From assembly GCA_022432975.1 (NCBI GenBank), contig CM039514.1, positions 6,369,519 to 6,433,518 of the forward strand: a stretch of 64,000 nucleotides of DNA, written 5' to 3'. The position numbers were made by a program, and so were the translations under genes. Of the stretch, positions 44,473-57,101 are shown piece after piece (position 1 is the stretch's first letter; each line of letters begins with the position of its first letter). The notes beneath the pieces were generated by a model, which was not told the origin of the DNA, searched no databases, and was given only the letters and a program-made list of their open reading frames with translations. Source of the DNA: Begonia masoniana. Lineage: Eukaryota; Streptophyta; Magnoliopsida; Cucurbitales; Begoniaceae.

Positions 44473-45074
44473 GACTTGATCAAACTTATCAAATAATAAT
44501 AGTTTACAAATGATTCTTAGAGGAATAAAATATGTGGGTAGTTGATGAATGTCAAAGAACACAATTATTGAATTGCATAGACCCGAACCTTACCTAGAAA
44601 ATAACGTTGTTTAGAAGATTAAATATTGTCCATAATTTATCATGAAATTAAATATTGTCCATAATTTATCATGAAATTAGAATAGAAGATTCTAAGTTCC
44701 AAAAAAGGATATTATTCAAATTACCCTTTCGAAAATAAAACATTTATTTGCAGAATAAAATAGAAATAATTTATGTGTAAGTGCTGAGACAGTCTATCAT
44801 GTGAAGACAAAAATACTAAAAAATTGTGTAATTGTGATGGCGTTACTTGTATATTAAGGAAGTTGCACAATCTCATAGGTATAACTCTCTTCTCAACGTA
44901 TTACAACACATGAAATTCAAAAATAAAACTTAGAAGATTTTGGTTCAAAATTGAAAATATTGTATTGTTCGGATTTCGTGTAATAAACAAAAATAAACCA
45001 ACCCCATAACGTGAATGCCAAAGGAGTATGCGTTGACCTATGAAACTTTCATCCAAAACTTAACATTTCTAGTG

Positions 45075-45195
45075 CTTTGGTAAGAGAGAGAAAGTTAGAG
45101 CAGGGGAGAGAGAGAGAGTTCTAGACTAAGCAGAGAAAGTAAGAGAGAGAGACTAAGAGGAGAGAGAGCAGAGAGTAAGAGGAGAGCGAGAGACT
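45075..45195 (+). promoter_or_regulatory. GA-rich promoter tract of the germin-like gene
   Basis: Repeated 'gagagaga' and 'agtaagagag' steps directly upstream of the TATA box. GA repeats in plant promoters are known binding targets of BPC/GAGA-type factors; use here is inferred. The tract is conserved in the duplicate at 2105-2200. Confidence 0.55.
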
Positions 45196-45215
45196 TATTC
45201 AGCACTAATGAAATC

Positions 45216-45223
45216 TATAAATA
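45216..45223 (+). promoter_or_regulatory. TATA box of the germin-like gene
   Basis: TATAAATA, 84 bases before the ATG, giving room for a leader of about 55 bases. It is absent from the duplicate copy. Confidence 0.8.
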
Positions 45224-45306
45224 GGGATATGTGCATAGCAAGACTCCTCACCCCTCGAACAGAAAACAAGTATTCAGAGTTCATCAACCACATAGCTTGT
45301 TCAACA

Positions 45307-46270
45307 ATGGCGAAGATCATCCATCTTCTTCCAGCTTTTGCCCTACTGGCTTTAGCTTTCTCCTTCACTACTTCAGCTTCAGACCCGAGTTCTCTTCAAG
45401 ACTTCTGTGTAGCCATTAACGATACCAGCTCTGCAGGTTCGTCATTGAGTTTCATAATTTGCTTTCCACTTTACCTTTTTTCTCTATCAATTCGCTTATA
45501 TCAAGTTAACCAATCACTTCGAGATGGCCAAGAATAATAGATTATGTGTATGCATGTGCTTATTTTCGAAAATGTTGGTCACACAAGTCACTAAATTATT
45601 GAGTTAGAGCGTAATTTATTATTCATAATACGAATTATTGAGTTAGAGTGTAATTTATTATTCATAATACGAATTGAGTCTGTTCTTATTATTATTATTT
45701 TTTTTTGTAGTGTTTGTAAACGGAAAATTCTGCAAAAATCCGAATCAGGTGACCCCAAACGACTTCTTCTTTTCCGGCCTCGACAAGCCCGGTAACATAA
45801 CTAATCCAGTCGGCTCGAAAGTCACTCCAGTGAACGTCAACAACTTACCGGGACTCAACACGCTCGGAATATCCCTTGTCCGTATCGACTATGCTCCAAA
45901 AGGTCAAAACCCTCCACACACCCACCCTCGGGCCTCTGAAATCCTAGTCGTGACCGAAGGCACTCTTCTTGTTGGATTCGTCACGTCCAACCTCGCCAAC
46001 GGTCAAAATAAACTCTTCACCAAAGTTCTAAACAAAGGCGATGTGTTTGTTTTTCCTGTGGGACTAATTCATTTTCAATTCAACATTGGACATACAAATG
46101 CAGTTGCTTTCGCGGGACTCAGTAGCCAAAATCCAGGAGTCATTACCATTGCTAATGCAGTGTTTGGATCCACTCCTCCCATTTCTCAAGATGTTCTCAC
46201 AAACGCATTCCAAGTCGATAAGAACACTATCGCTTACCTTCAAAAGCAGTTCTGGTACGATAATAATTAG
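45307..46270 (+). CDS. Germin-like protein, subfamily-1 type, secreted
   Basis: Exons 45307-45436 and 45711-46270, joined G|TG, encode 229 residues, normal for the family. Residues 1 to about 24 form a hydrophobic signal peptide, so the protein is probably apoplastic. The mature part has the two family cysteines (C34 and C51) and a bicupin-type beta-barrel core. Metal ligands are complete: H113, H115 and E120 in [10 protein letters not shown], and H164 in FPVGLIHFQ. Possible N-glycosylation at N38 and N72; a KGD triplet at 152-154. Germin-like proteins are Mn-binding hexamers, some with superoxide dismutase and a few with oxalate oxidase activity; which applies here cannot be read from sequence. 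A TATA box and a GA-rich tract lie upstream. It sits in a segmental duplicate whose other copy has lost the gene. Confidence 0.95.
45598..45675 (+). repeat. 39-bp tandem duplication in the germin-like intron
   Basis: Unit starting 'attgagttagag(c/t)gtaat' at 45598 and 45637, ending 'aatacgaatt'. One base differs. It lies entirely within the intron. Confidence 0.9.
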
Positions 46271-46305
46271 GGTTGTGCAATGTTGTGTTGCGACACTTGA
46301 TTATC

Positions 46306-46311
46306 AATAAA
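46306..46311 (+). terminator. Poly(A) signal of the germin-like gene
   Basis: AATAAA 36 bases after the stop codon, followed by T-rich sequence. Confidence 0.65.
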
Positions 46312-47216
46312 TTTTAATCTATATTATGTGATTTTTCTGATGTATTTCGTATATTAAATATGTTAAACAAGTGAATCATTATGATTCAAGATTGAAATAA
46401 AATGGTGTTTACTTGTATTTATGATGTCCCATTTCAGCTATCTCTCTATACATCGTTGTGTGTGTATGTGGGCGTGAGAGCATATGAGGATTTAAAGTAC
46501 GAAGTTTCCTACTTTCAAAACCAAATTTGTAACATCACGATCCTCACAATCCCTGTTTAATATTAAATTTTTGTTTGCTTTGAGCAAAGGCGGACACAAT
46601 TTTGCTCACTTAAATTTTACACCCTGACATGGCATGACATGACATGACATGTCATTCATTAATTAATTCATGTAATCTATCAATTTAATTATCAATATTA
46701 TGCATAACAATTTTACCTATGAATGAATAATATGTAAATGACACGCCAAATATAATATTTAAGTATAAAATTAGTGGGTAAACATAATATTACTCTATTT
46801 TGACTATTGATTTCATTACTACACCGATTACTGACTAATATATAAGTGAGACGTCATGAGATAAAATAGAACGAAAACTGAAAGCGTAAACCTCTAAAAA
46901 AATGATAGATTTCCAACAATGCTCATGTTTAAAAAATATGTTTACAAAATCAATTTCTAAACACGGTTTTAAAAACTATTTTCAGAAGCAATTTTTCATC
47001 TAATTTTATTTGAAAAAATAATGAAGTTTATGAGAATAGTCAAAACTATATTCATAATTTTTTTTGAATAAGAAACTAAAATTTATTGACTTTTTGTTTT
47101 GTAGACTTAGTCACAGCTGTCTTACTTTCACTTGGTCTAAGTAACCACTCCTTGCAATTAGAAACCATTAAAAAACAATTTTGTTGGAGACCATAGAATA
47201 AAAAATAGGATAATTA
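46312..47216. other. Downstream flank of the germin-like gene
   Basis: Intergenic, AT-rich, collinear with 2240-2980. 'gacatgacatgacatgacatg' short repeats occur near 46630. No gene seen. Confidence 0.6.
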
Positions 47217-47357
47217 TTGATTTGAACCATGTACTATGCATTGAATTTCAGTTAGCCCCTGTACTAAAACAACCGACAAATTGAATCCTATATTTTGATT
47301 TTGTTATCAATTTTAACATTCTATCAACAATTTTATTAAACCCTCATTCAAACAATT

Positions 47358-49488
47358 TTTAACACCCGACATTTTTGCCATGTAATCATTTCCCTAGATC
47401 ATTATGCGTGATTAAATTTTATACTAATACGATGAATGTTTTAATGAATTTGTCGGAGTGTTTAATGGAACAACCCTAAGCTTTTCTTATTTTCCTGTTT
47501 TCTCCATTTTCTCTAGCAGAAGGTAACCCTCGTCGATAGTTAACGAGTTTAACTATATTATTTACTAGTTTTGTGAAGTTTAGGGTTAATGACCAAATAT
47601 GCACGTTTTAGGTTCGTGAACTACTGTGATCGTGCGTTCAAGCTTGCAGCACTTCAGACAACAGGTAAGTTCATACCCGTAGGGTGGCCCTTAAGGCCCT
47701 ACATCACGGAGATACTAGGTTAAAAATGTCGTCGGGTTATTGTCGGGTACTTAGGTCGTTGATACGACCATAAGTGAGTGTACTGCCATGCTTAGTGTGT
47801 GGTTTGGATGTCTTGTTATTCTGCTGTGTTTCGAATTGTTTTACAGCATGTTAAGTTTCTGCACAATAAATGTTCATGCATACACGTTTTTTCCGAAAGT
47901 CATGCAAAAGTTTTTTGTACACGGTTTTGAAGTTAAGAAAGATAAAAATCTGAATATAATGTATCGGTTAAGTGTGGGACGGGGACTGGCCCCCTGTTCT
48001 GTATGTTCTGAAATGTGCCTGAAAGTGCACGGTGCCTAATAGTGCACCCTACTGCGCCAGTTCCCCTATAAACCCCACTTATACCCCCCTGCCACTGAAA
48101 TGTAATGCTCTATAATGTCACTGTATTTCTGAAAGTTCATGCATAGCATATGCATCGCTGCATTTTTATGTTCTTACTGAGCTTTAGGCTCATAGTTGAA
48201 CTCCCTGATGTAGGTACGAAACCCGTGGATGAGGACTTTGTGCCTCAGGCCAAGGAATAGGTGGTTGGTGGCACGAGCTCACGGGGGTTGGTTGCTGCAA
48301 TCAGACATATTTATGCCTTGATGTTTAAGTTTTTAAAGTAAAGTCCATGTCTGTAAACTTTATTGAGATTCTGGTGTTATGTCTTAAAACTCTGCTGAGA
48401 TGCTGTTAGTATTTCTATAGTGCATAGGTTCCGGTATTTAAGTTTTAAACCTCTGTATTTGACAGTTGTATGCATATTTTGAAATATTCTGGAACTGTTT
48501 TGGAAATCTTCTCTTTTAGTTTGTGCATGGATTGTCTCTGGTTTTAGAGCTATCCATGCAGTTCGATTTCTTAAACTTCTGTCATGTTTTCTAACTCCTG
48601 TCATGTTGTCAAGTATGTTTTAAAAACCATGTTTTGAATCGGGTTGTGAAGTTTAAAGTGTTTATGCCTTCTGTTTCCATGTCCACCGCTTCTGTCATCC
48701 ACTTTACATCTACCGCTAAGTTTCTGTTTACATCTTCCGCTAAATTTTTGTTTACATCTACCGCTGAGTTTTTGTTTATATCTACCGCTCATATCTACCG
48801 ATGACGTCATCTGCATGATGTCATCTACTTCATGTCTTCCGCTGAATATCTACTGATATGTCTTTTACTCATATCTACCGATCACGTCTTCCGCATGACG
48901 TCATCCACTTCATGTCTTCCACCGTTGAGTCTTCTGTTTATATCTACCGCTCATATCTATCAATGACGTCTTTCGCATGACATCATCTACTTCATGTCTT
49001 CTGCTGAATGTCTACCGATACGTCTTCTGCATGACGTCATCCACTTCATGTCTTCCGCATGACGTCATCCACCTCATGTCTTTCGCTGAATGTCTACCGC
49101 CTCACATCCACCGCCTCACATCTACCGCTTATGCCATCTATTTATGTTGTCCGATTACCTTATCCGTTTACATCTTCCGATTACATCTGCACCCAATTTT
49201 AACTTCTCCTTCAGTCTTTAATTCCAGAGAGGGTTTCCTCTGTGTTAACCTTATCCCTGGTTTCTGTCTTCCACGACTCTTGTCGTCCACGGCTTCTGTC
49301 ATCCACTGTAGCCTTCCACTGCATGTCTGTTGTCCATTCTGCCTTATGTTTTTCTCGAATGCCCAGAGAATGTTTTTCTCCCTCTGTAAGGTTCTAAAAG
49401 TAAAAGTTTTAAAAAAATATATATGTCACGTTCTGAAATGTCCCGGTGTGATGGCTCCTCGACCCCGATTGGGTCTGGGGTCGTCATA
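47358..49488 (+). repeat. Element D 5' LTR
   Basis: 2131 bp. It has lost a 209-bp block relative to the right LTR, between short direct repeats AACAACC. Donor-like ACAG|GTAAGT at 47665 and acceptor-like GATGTAG at 48213. 48680-49130 is a zone of 'catctaccgct' and 'gcatgacgtcatcc' repeats with TGACGTCA at 48802, 48896, 49032 and 49060. Confidence 0.9.
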
Positions 49489-49491
49489 GTT

Positions 49492-49504
49492 ATGGTATCA
49501 GAGC
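49492..49504 (+). promoter_or_regulatory. Element D primer-binding site
   Basis: TGGTATCAGAGCC a few bases after the LTR; matches initiator Met tRNA. Confidence 0.88.
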
Positions 49505-49649
49505 CGCCAGGTTTTAAAAACGATTCTGGGTAAATGTCTGGTTGCGCAACCCACCACGTGAGATCGCTCCACCGACTGTAAGTGTTTAAGTTCCCGTAAA
49601 AGTTCTGTTTATTAAATTCAATTATTATGTTTATAGGATTTTCTTAGAA

Positions 49650-52600
49650 ATGGTGAGAGGACACCAGGAAGAAGCAAGTGATAGTGCCAGGGCCATAGAT
49701 TGCTTAACTGAGCTGGTAGGTGTACAGTCCCGCATGGTGGAACGTATGATGGCCAGGGAGGATAACGAGAATAATAACCATGGAAATGCTTCACGTGATA
49801 ACAGTGGAGATAGGTTCAGGCGACTCCAACCGCCTGCTTTTGATGAACTATCTACGGACCCAACTCACGCTGAGGAATGGATCCGGCAGATAGAGAGAAT
49901 GTTTAGCTGTGCAGAAGTGGAAGAAAATAAGAAGGTTCTATGTGCCACGTTTGATTTCACCAAGAGTGCTGGATTACAGTGCAGTCAACCATTATGGCTT
50001 TAAGCTGGGAGGGATTCAAAGGACTCTTCTACGAGAAATACTTTGACCGCAGTATGAGGAAGGAAAAGATGATGGAATTCTCTTGGCTACGACAATATGG
50101 ATCAGTGGCTGAGTATGTTTAGAAATTTGATTCTTTGTCCCGCTATGCACCACATTTGGTGGCCACCGATAAAAACAAGGTACACCAATTCATTCAGGGT
50201 CTGAAGTTAGACCTCTTACGGGGGATTACAACCAGGGGATTTTACGAGGCCCCGTATGCAAATGTAGTGTCCAAGGCTTATCAGTTGGAAGCCTTAGAGG
50301 TGAAGTCTCAGAGATACAGAGATACATCAAAGAGAATTCTACATGATGCCCCTCAACAACAACAAATGGGTCAAAATTTGCAACCTCAACAGCAACTGAA
50401 CAGGGGCATTAAGAGGCCCAATGAGATCATTACTTATCAAGACAAATGGAAAAAACCAATGGGAGCTCCTCAGCTTCTCGTATGCCCGCGATGCCAGAAA
50501 AGTCACAGAGGTGAATGTAGGCTCCTTACAGGCCAATGTTTTCGATGCGGCAAAGAGGGCCATCAAGTCCAAGATTGTCCAATTCCTGATATGAGGCCGA
50601 ACCGTGCCATGCCGAGAGTGTTTGCTATAACAGAAAATGATGACGATGCTTAGCACACAGCAATCACAGGTACAATCACGATATATAATACACTTGCATA
50701 TACATTGCTGGACATGGGGGCCACACACTCGTTTGTGGCTAGGGACTTCGTGGTTAGGGAGAAGTTTTGTCTTGTATTGACAGATCAACCCTATAGTGTC
50801 ATGCTACCATCCGGAGAGTTTATGCACTCCGAGCAGGCAGTGCAGAGTGATATAGTGTCAATTGGGGACCAGAAATTGTATGCCAACCTTATCGTCATCG
50901 GTATGAAAGGATACGATGTAATTCTGGGGATGGACTGACTGTTTAGACATCATGCCACCATCGATTGTAGGTCCGGGCTTGTGTCCTTTAAACGCCCGAA
51001 TGGGATAGAGTTCTTCTATCAGGCCATTCCAAAGGAGCACTCTATGTCTATTGTATCCTCCTTAGAAGCTTAAAAGTTGATGAGATTGGGATGCGTCGGG
51101 TTTCTGGCCTATGTAGTGGATGCTCAAAGGCAAGGCGAAGTGGAACTTCAAAGTATTCTGGTAGTTCGAAACTTCCCAGAGGTTTTCTTAGACGACTTAC
51201 CGAGATTGCCACTGGATCGAGAGATCGAGTTTGAGATTGAGGTATGTCCTGGTGCTGAACCGGGATCGAAGAATCCGTATCGTATGGCGCCAATAGAGCT
51301 GAGGGAGTTAAAGACTCAGCCTAAAGAGTTGGTGGACAAGGGTTTTATACGCTCTAGCTTCTCTCCGTGGGGTGCTCCCGTCTTGTTCGTTAAAAAGAAG
51401 GATGGGTCCCTACGTATGTGTATTGACTACCGTGAGCTGAACAAGTTGACTATCAAGAATAAGTACCCGTTGCCGAGGATCGACGATTTATTTGAATAGC
51501 TACAAGGGGCTCGGGTATTCTCGAAGATTGACTTATGCTCCGGTTATTACCAGTTGAAAGTCAGAGCTGACAACATTCCAAACACCGTATTTAGGACTCG
51601 ATACGGACACTACGAATTCTTGGTAATGTCGTTCGGGTTGACTAATGCTCCGGCGGCATTTATAGACTTGATTAACAGGATATTCCAGGACTTCTTGGAC
51701 AAATTTGGGATCGTCTTCATCGATGACATCCTGGTTTATTCCAGGAGTGAAGCCGAGCACAAGGAACACTTGGCTGTTGTGCTAACAACTCTGAAACAGC
51801 ATCAATTGTACACCAAGCTGTCGAAGTGTGAATTCTGGTTGAGCAGGATTAACTTCCTAGGCCATGTGGTGTCTGCAGAAGGAGTGTCCGTAGATCCAGC
51901 CAAGATTCTGGCTGTGAAAGAACGGCCGAGACCGAGAAATGCCAGTGAGGTACGGAGTTTTATCGGACTAACTGGTTATTACAGAAAATTTATTAAGGGA
52001 TTTTCTGTGATAGTGAACCCAATGACCAGCTTAACGAGGAAAGACATCAAGTTCAAATGGTCCGAAGCTTGCGAAGTGAGTTTTCAGACACTTAAGCAGA
52101 AGTTAACCACCGCTCCGTTATTGGTATTGCCAGTCAAAGATGGAAAATTCAGTGTGTACTATGATGCGTCAAAGATTGGTTTGGGCTGCGTGTTGATGCA
52201 AGAAGGAAAAGTGGTAGCATACGTGTCCAAACAATTGAAGAACCACGAGCAAAACTACCCTACTCACGACCTAGAGTTAGCGGCAGTTGTATATTCACTG
52301 AAAGTATGGAGACACCACTTATATGGACAATCATGCGAAGTATTTTCAGATCATAAAAGTCTGAGGTACATCTTTACTCAGAAGGAGTTGAATATGAGGC
52401 AAAGACGGTGGTTAGAATTCGTGAAAGATTACGATGTTGAGATTAAATACCACCCGGGAAAAGTTAATGTGGTAGCCGATGCATTGAGCAGGATGTCGGC
52501 TGCTATGCAACCAGCTATGCCGGCTGTACCAATGCCTTTGAGGGCCGAAATTCAGAGGTTTGATTTGGAGATAGTTTCTGGGCTATCAGCCATGCTAGCG

Positions 52601-54049
52601 GATTTGATGTTACGGCCCACCATCCTGGACTGAATTAAAGAAGCCCAGAAGACCAATTCAAAAGAAATGGCCGATATAGTGAGCAAGTTGCCTATGGCCT
52701 CTTCCGAGTTCAGTTATTCGGGAGACGGTATTCTGAAGTTGAAAGATAGGTGGTATGTTCCGAGAGATGAAGAGCTACGGAAGGATATTCTTTCAGAAGC
52801 CCAATCGTCTTCTTTCTCTGTGCATCCTGGAAGCACGAAGATGTATCAAGACTTGAAACTTCACTTCTGGTGGCCGAATATGAAGAACGAAGTGGCCAAA
52901 TATGTGGAGTCTTGCATGATATGTTAACAAGTCAAGGCTGAACATCAACGACCAGGTGGAACGCTTCAGCCTCTCCCGATCCCTGAATGGAAGTGGGAGA
53001 ACATCACGATGGACTTTGTTGTTGGCCTACTAAGAACAGCTAAAGGCCATAATAGCATATGGGTCATAGTGGACAGATTGACGAAGTCGGCCCATTTTCT
53101 ACCTATGAAGACGACGTTCTCCATGGATCAGTATGCAGAGCTATACATTAGCGAGATTATCAAACTGCATGGTATTCCGGTATCAATCATTTCAGACCGG
53201 GATCCTAGATTTACTTCTAGATTTTGGAGAAGCTTACAAAACTCTTTGGGCACTAAATTAAATTTCAGCACAGCTTTTCATCCACAGACTGACGGACAAT
53301 CCGAGAGAACAATTCAAATACTGGAGGATATGTTAAGATCGTGCGTGCTGGAATTTCATGCTCCTTGGAGTAAATATTTGCTGCTTGTGGAGTTCGCTTA
53401 CAACAATAGTTACCAGGCTACGATCGGTATGGCTCCATATGAATCCCTTTATGACAGAAAATGCAGATCTCCATTATGTTGGGAGGAAGTTGGAGAATCC
53501 AGACTTGTCGGCCCCGAGTTATTACGGTAGATGTCAGAGGTGATAGCTGCTATCAAGCAAAGAATCAATACTGCACAGAGTCGGCAGAAAATTTATACGG
53601 ACCGGAGATGAAGAGACTTGGAGTTTGCTGAAGGTGATGAAGTATTCCTGAAGGTGTCACGTTTCAAGGGCGTAATGAGATTTGGCAAGAAAGGAAAGCT
53701 CAGTCCAAGGTTTGTTGGGCCCTTTCCTATCTTGAACAGGGTAGGAAACATGGCTTACAGACTACAGCTGCCAGCGTCTATGGATGAAGTTCACAATGTA
53801 TTTCATGTTTTGATGCTTAGAAAATGTGTACGGGATCCAACTCAGATCGTGGAACATGTGAACTTTGATATCATGCCGACGCTGACATATGAAAAAAGGC
53901 CAATACAGATTTTGGATACTTCAGTCAAAGTATTGCGCAACAAGGTGGTCTCACTGGTGAAAGTGTTATGGCGCAATCATAACGTGGAGGAAGCCACTTG
54001 GGAAAGACTGCAAGACGTTAGAGCCCAATATCCGGAGCTTTTTGATTAA
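49650..54049 (+). pseudogene. Element D gag-pol
   Basis: Compared with element E: gag starts MVRGHQEE at 49650; a 10-bp deletion near 49974 shifts the frame; two zinc knuckles (CPRCQKSHRGEC and [14 protein letters not shown]) follow; protease has DMGATHSF where element E has DTGATHSF, so the catalytic Asp stays but the next residue changed; RT with FIDDILVYS (about 51717-51743); RNase H with YDASKIGLG; integrase with TMDFVVG, ISDRDPRF and DGQSERTI; chromodomain-like end LVKVLWRNHNVEEATWE. Stops: 50120, 50651, 50936, 51071, 51497, 52631, 52925, 53528 and 53609. Most are explained by C-to-T or G-to-A changes of CAG, CAA, CGA or TGG codons. It cannot make a polyprotein. Confidence 0.9.
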
Positions 54050-54076
54050 GCAAATTTTGGGGACAAAATTTCTGTT

Positions 54077-54089
54077 AAGGTGGGTGGAA
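54077..54089 (+). promoter_or_regulatory. Element D polypurine tract
   Basis: 'aaggtgggtggaa' directly before the 3' LTR start at 54090. Confidence 0.75.
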
Positions 54090-56401
54090 TGTACCACCTG
54101 ACTTTTTTGCCATGTAATCATTTCCCCAGATCATTAAGCGTGATTAAATTTTATACTAATACGATGAATGTTTTAATGAATTTGTCGGAGTGTTTAATGG
54201 AACAACCGAATTGAGGAACCAATTAATAAATTAGTCGAAAACCAAGTGAGGGACAAATTGGGAAGGAATTAAGGTTGGTGAGAAGGAGCCAATGGATGGT
54301 TGCCAAATGTCCAAAACTTGCTGAGAAACCTACCTCTTCTCTTCTCTGCTACGTAAACCTCCATTTTCATTCTCTTTCTTCAATGTTTTCTCTCCTCTAG
54401 GCGACAAGCAACAACCCTAAGCTCTTCTTATTTTCCTGTTTTCTCCCTTTTCTCTAGCAGAAGGTAACCCTCGTCGATAGTTAACGAGTTTAACTATATT
54501 ATTTACTAGTTTTGTGAAGTTTAGGGTCAATGACCGAATATGCACGTTTTAGGTTCGTGACTACTGTGATCATGCGTTCAAGCTTGCAGCATTCAGACAA
54601 CAGGTAAGTTCATACCCGTAGGGTGGCCCTTAAGACCCTACATCACGGAGATACTAGGTTAAAAATGTCGTCGGGTTATTGTCGGGTACTTAGGTCGTTG
54701 ATACGACCATAAGTGAGTTTACTGCCATGCTCAGTGTGTGGTTTAGATGTCTTGTTATTCTGCTGTGTTTCGAATTGTTTTACAACATGTTAAGTTTCTG
54801 CACAATAAATGTTCATGCATACACGTTTTTCCCGAAAGTCATGCAAAGGTTTTCTGTACACGATTTTGAAGTTAAGAAAGATAAAAATCTGAATGTAATG
54901 TATCGGTTAAGTGTGGGACGTGGACTGCCCCTTGTTCTGTATGTTCTGAAATGTGCCTGAAAGTGCACGGTGCCTGATAGTGCACCATACTGCGCCAGTT
55001 CCCCTATAAGCCCCACTTATACCCCCTGCCACTGAAATGTAATGCTTTGTAATGTCACTGTATTTCTGAAAGTTCATGCATAGCATATGCATCGCTGCAT
55101 TTTTAAGTTCTTACTGAGCTTTAGGCTCATAGTTGAACTCCCTGATGTAGGTACGGAACCCGTGGATGAGGACTTTGTGCCTCAGGCCGAGGAATAGGTG
55201 GTTGTGGCACGAGCTCGCGGGGGTTGGTTGCTGCAATCAGACATATTTCTGCCCTGATGTTTAAGTTTTTAAAGTAAAGTCCATGTCTGTAAACTTTACT
55301 GAGATTCTGGTGTTATGTCTTAAAACTCTGCTGAGATACTGTTAGTATTTCTATAGTGCATAGGTTCCGGTATTTAAGTTTTAAACCTCTGTATTTGACA
55401 GTTGTATGCATATTTTGAAATATCCTGGAACTGTTTTGGAAATCTTCTCTTTTAGTTTGTGCATGGATTGTCTCTGGTTTTAGAGCTATCAATGCAGTTC
55501 GATTTCTTAAACTTCTGTCATGTTTTCTAACTCCTGTCATGTTGTCAAGTATGTTTTAAAAATCATGTTTTGAATCGGGTTGTGAAGTTTAAAGTGTTTA
55601 TGCCTTCTGTTTCCATGTCCACCGCTTCTGTCATCCACTTTACATCTACCGCTAAGTTTCTGTTTACATCTACTGCTGAGTTTCTGTTTATATCTACCTC
55701 TCATATCTACCGATGACGTCTTCCGCATGATGTCATCTACTTCATGTCTTCCGCTGAATATCTACCGATATGTCTTTTGCTCATAGCTACCGATCACGTC
55801 TTCTGCATGACGTCATCCACTTCATGTCTTCCACCGCTGAGTCTTCTGTATATATCTACTGCTCATATCTACCGATGACGTCTTTCGCATGACGTCATCT
55901 ACTTCATGTCTTCCGCTGAATGTCTACTGATACGTCTTCCGCATGACGTCATCCACTTCATGTCTTCCGCATGATGTCATCCACCTCATGTCTTCCGCTG
56001 AATGTCTACTGCCTCACATCCACCGCCTCACATCTACCGCTTATGCTATCTGTTTATGTCTTCCGATTACCTTATTCGTTTACATCTTCCGATTACATCT
56101 GCCACCCAATTTTAACTTCTCCTTCAGTCTTTAATCCCAGAGAGGGTTTCCTCCGTGTTAACCTTCTCCCTGCTTTCTGTCGTCCACGACTCTTGTCGTC
56201 CACGGCTTCTATCATCCAATGTAGCATTCCACTGCATGTCTGTTGTCCATTCTGCCTTATGTTTTTCCCGAATGCCCAGAGAATGTTTTTCTCCCTCTGT
56301 AAGGTTCTAAAATTAAAAGTTTTAAAAAAATATATATGTCACGTTCTGAAATGTCCCGGTGTGATGGCTCCTCGGCCCCAATCGAGTCTGGGGTCGTCAC
56401 A
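54090..56401 (+). repeat. Element D 3' LTR
   Basis: 2312 bp, TGTACCACCTGAC to GGGTCGTCACA. It keeps the 209 bp missing from the left LTR. Donor-like site at 54604, acceptor-like at 55150. Confidence 0.9.
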
Positions 56402-56406
56402 CAATT

Positions 56407-56960
56407 ACCAAATGATATTGAATTTAGTTGAAATTTTTACCACATGTTTAATATTTAATGAAAAGATAATCTGAAACTTTTTGTGATTTTTTAACATACG
56501 TACGATTTATTGTAATTTTATTTTAATATTTTATAAAAATATTATAATAAATCATACAAGTTTTAGAAAATCACAAAATGTTTTCTATAATCTACCCATG
56601 ATAAGTTGAACATGTGAAAAACTTTTCAAATAAATTAAATATGGTTTGGTAGTTTTTTATATTAATCTGAGTTTCTTCTTTACTTTATAAATTAATTTTT
56701 TTACAATAAGAAACTATATTTGCTTTATTTGAAAAAAATTTCACATGTTCAACCTATAATAGGTAGATAATAGAAAAATTTTCGTGATTTTCTAAAACTT
56801 GTATGATTTATTATAATACTTTTATAAAATACTAAAATAAAATTACAATAAATCGTACATGTGTTAACAAATCACAAAAATTTTTAAATTATCTTCTCAT
56901 TAAGTATTTAACATGAGGTAAAAATTTCAACTGAATCCAATATCATTTGGTAATTTTTTG
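56407..56960. repeat. Internal inverted modules of fold-back element 2
   Basis: An AT-rich module with 'gatattg-attta', 'atgaaaagataat', 'gtgatttt-taa', 'acgatttattgtaatttta' appears four times in alternating orientation, so much of this stretch can fold on itself. The same module occurs at 20690-21180. Confidence 0.75.
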
Positions 56961-57101
56961 AATGAGTGTTTAAAGAAATTGTTGACAAAAGGTTAAAACT
57001 GATAACAAAATCAAAGTACAGGGTTCGGTTTGTCATTTTTTTAGTATAAGGGGCAAACTGAAATTCAGTATATCGTACAGAGTTTAAATCGATAATTACC
57101 T

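Larger units (their letters stand above)
44473..47216 (+). repeat. Segmental duplication, copy 2, left part (germin-like gene kept)
   Basis: Collinear with 348-2980. It continues at 57102-57418 after the fold-back element. A 32-bp block 'gaaattaaatattgtccataatttatcat' is tandemly duplicated near 44615-44675. Confidence 0.8.
47358..56401 (+). mobile_element. Tekay-type gypsy retrotransposon (element D), decayed
   Basis: LTRs 47358-49488 and 54090-56401 with a 5-bp duplication CAATT (47353-47357 and 56402-56406). The first bases are TTTAACACCC where TGTAACACCC is expected, and the left LTR ends CATA where CACA is expected. Primer site, gag, protease, RT, RNase H, integrase and a Tekay-like chromodomain are all present, with many stops. 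The LTRs differ by a few percent by eye plus a 209-bp deletion in the left one. Confidence 0.9.
47217..57101. mobile_element. Fold-back element 2, split by a Tekay-type retrotransposon
   Basis: Terminal inverted repeats: left 'aggataattattgatttgaacc' from 47217 and the complement 'gataattacct' ending at 57101. They pair over about 140 bp (47217-47357 and about 56960-57101). AT-rich flanks 'aataaaaaat' and 'cataaaataa' may be a duplication, but the low complexity blurs it. The corresponding place in segmental copy 1 (about 2985) lacks it, so it inserted after the duplication. The right half (56407-56960) contains internal inverted modules. No transposase. Confidence 0.75.

Noticed and set aside
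48977..49489. 170-residue frame with repeated 'MTSSTSCL' in the LTR of element D, and its partner at 55943-56474
   Set aside because: Repetitive frame produced by the 'gcatgacgtcatcc' repeats of the LTR; it is interrupted differently in the two LTRs, so not coding.
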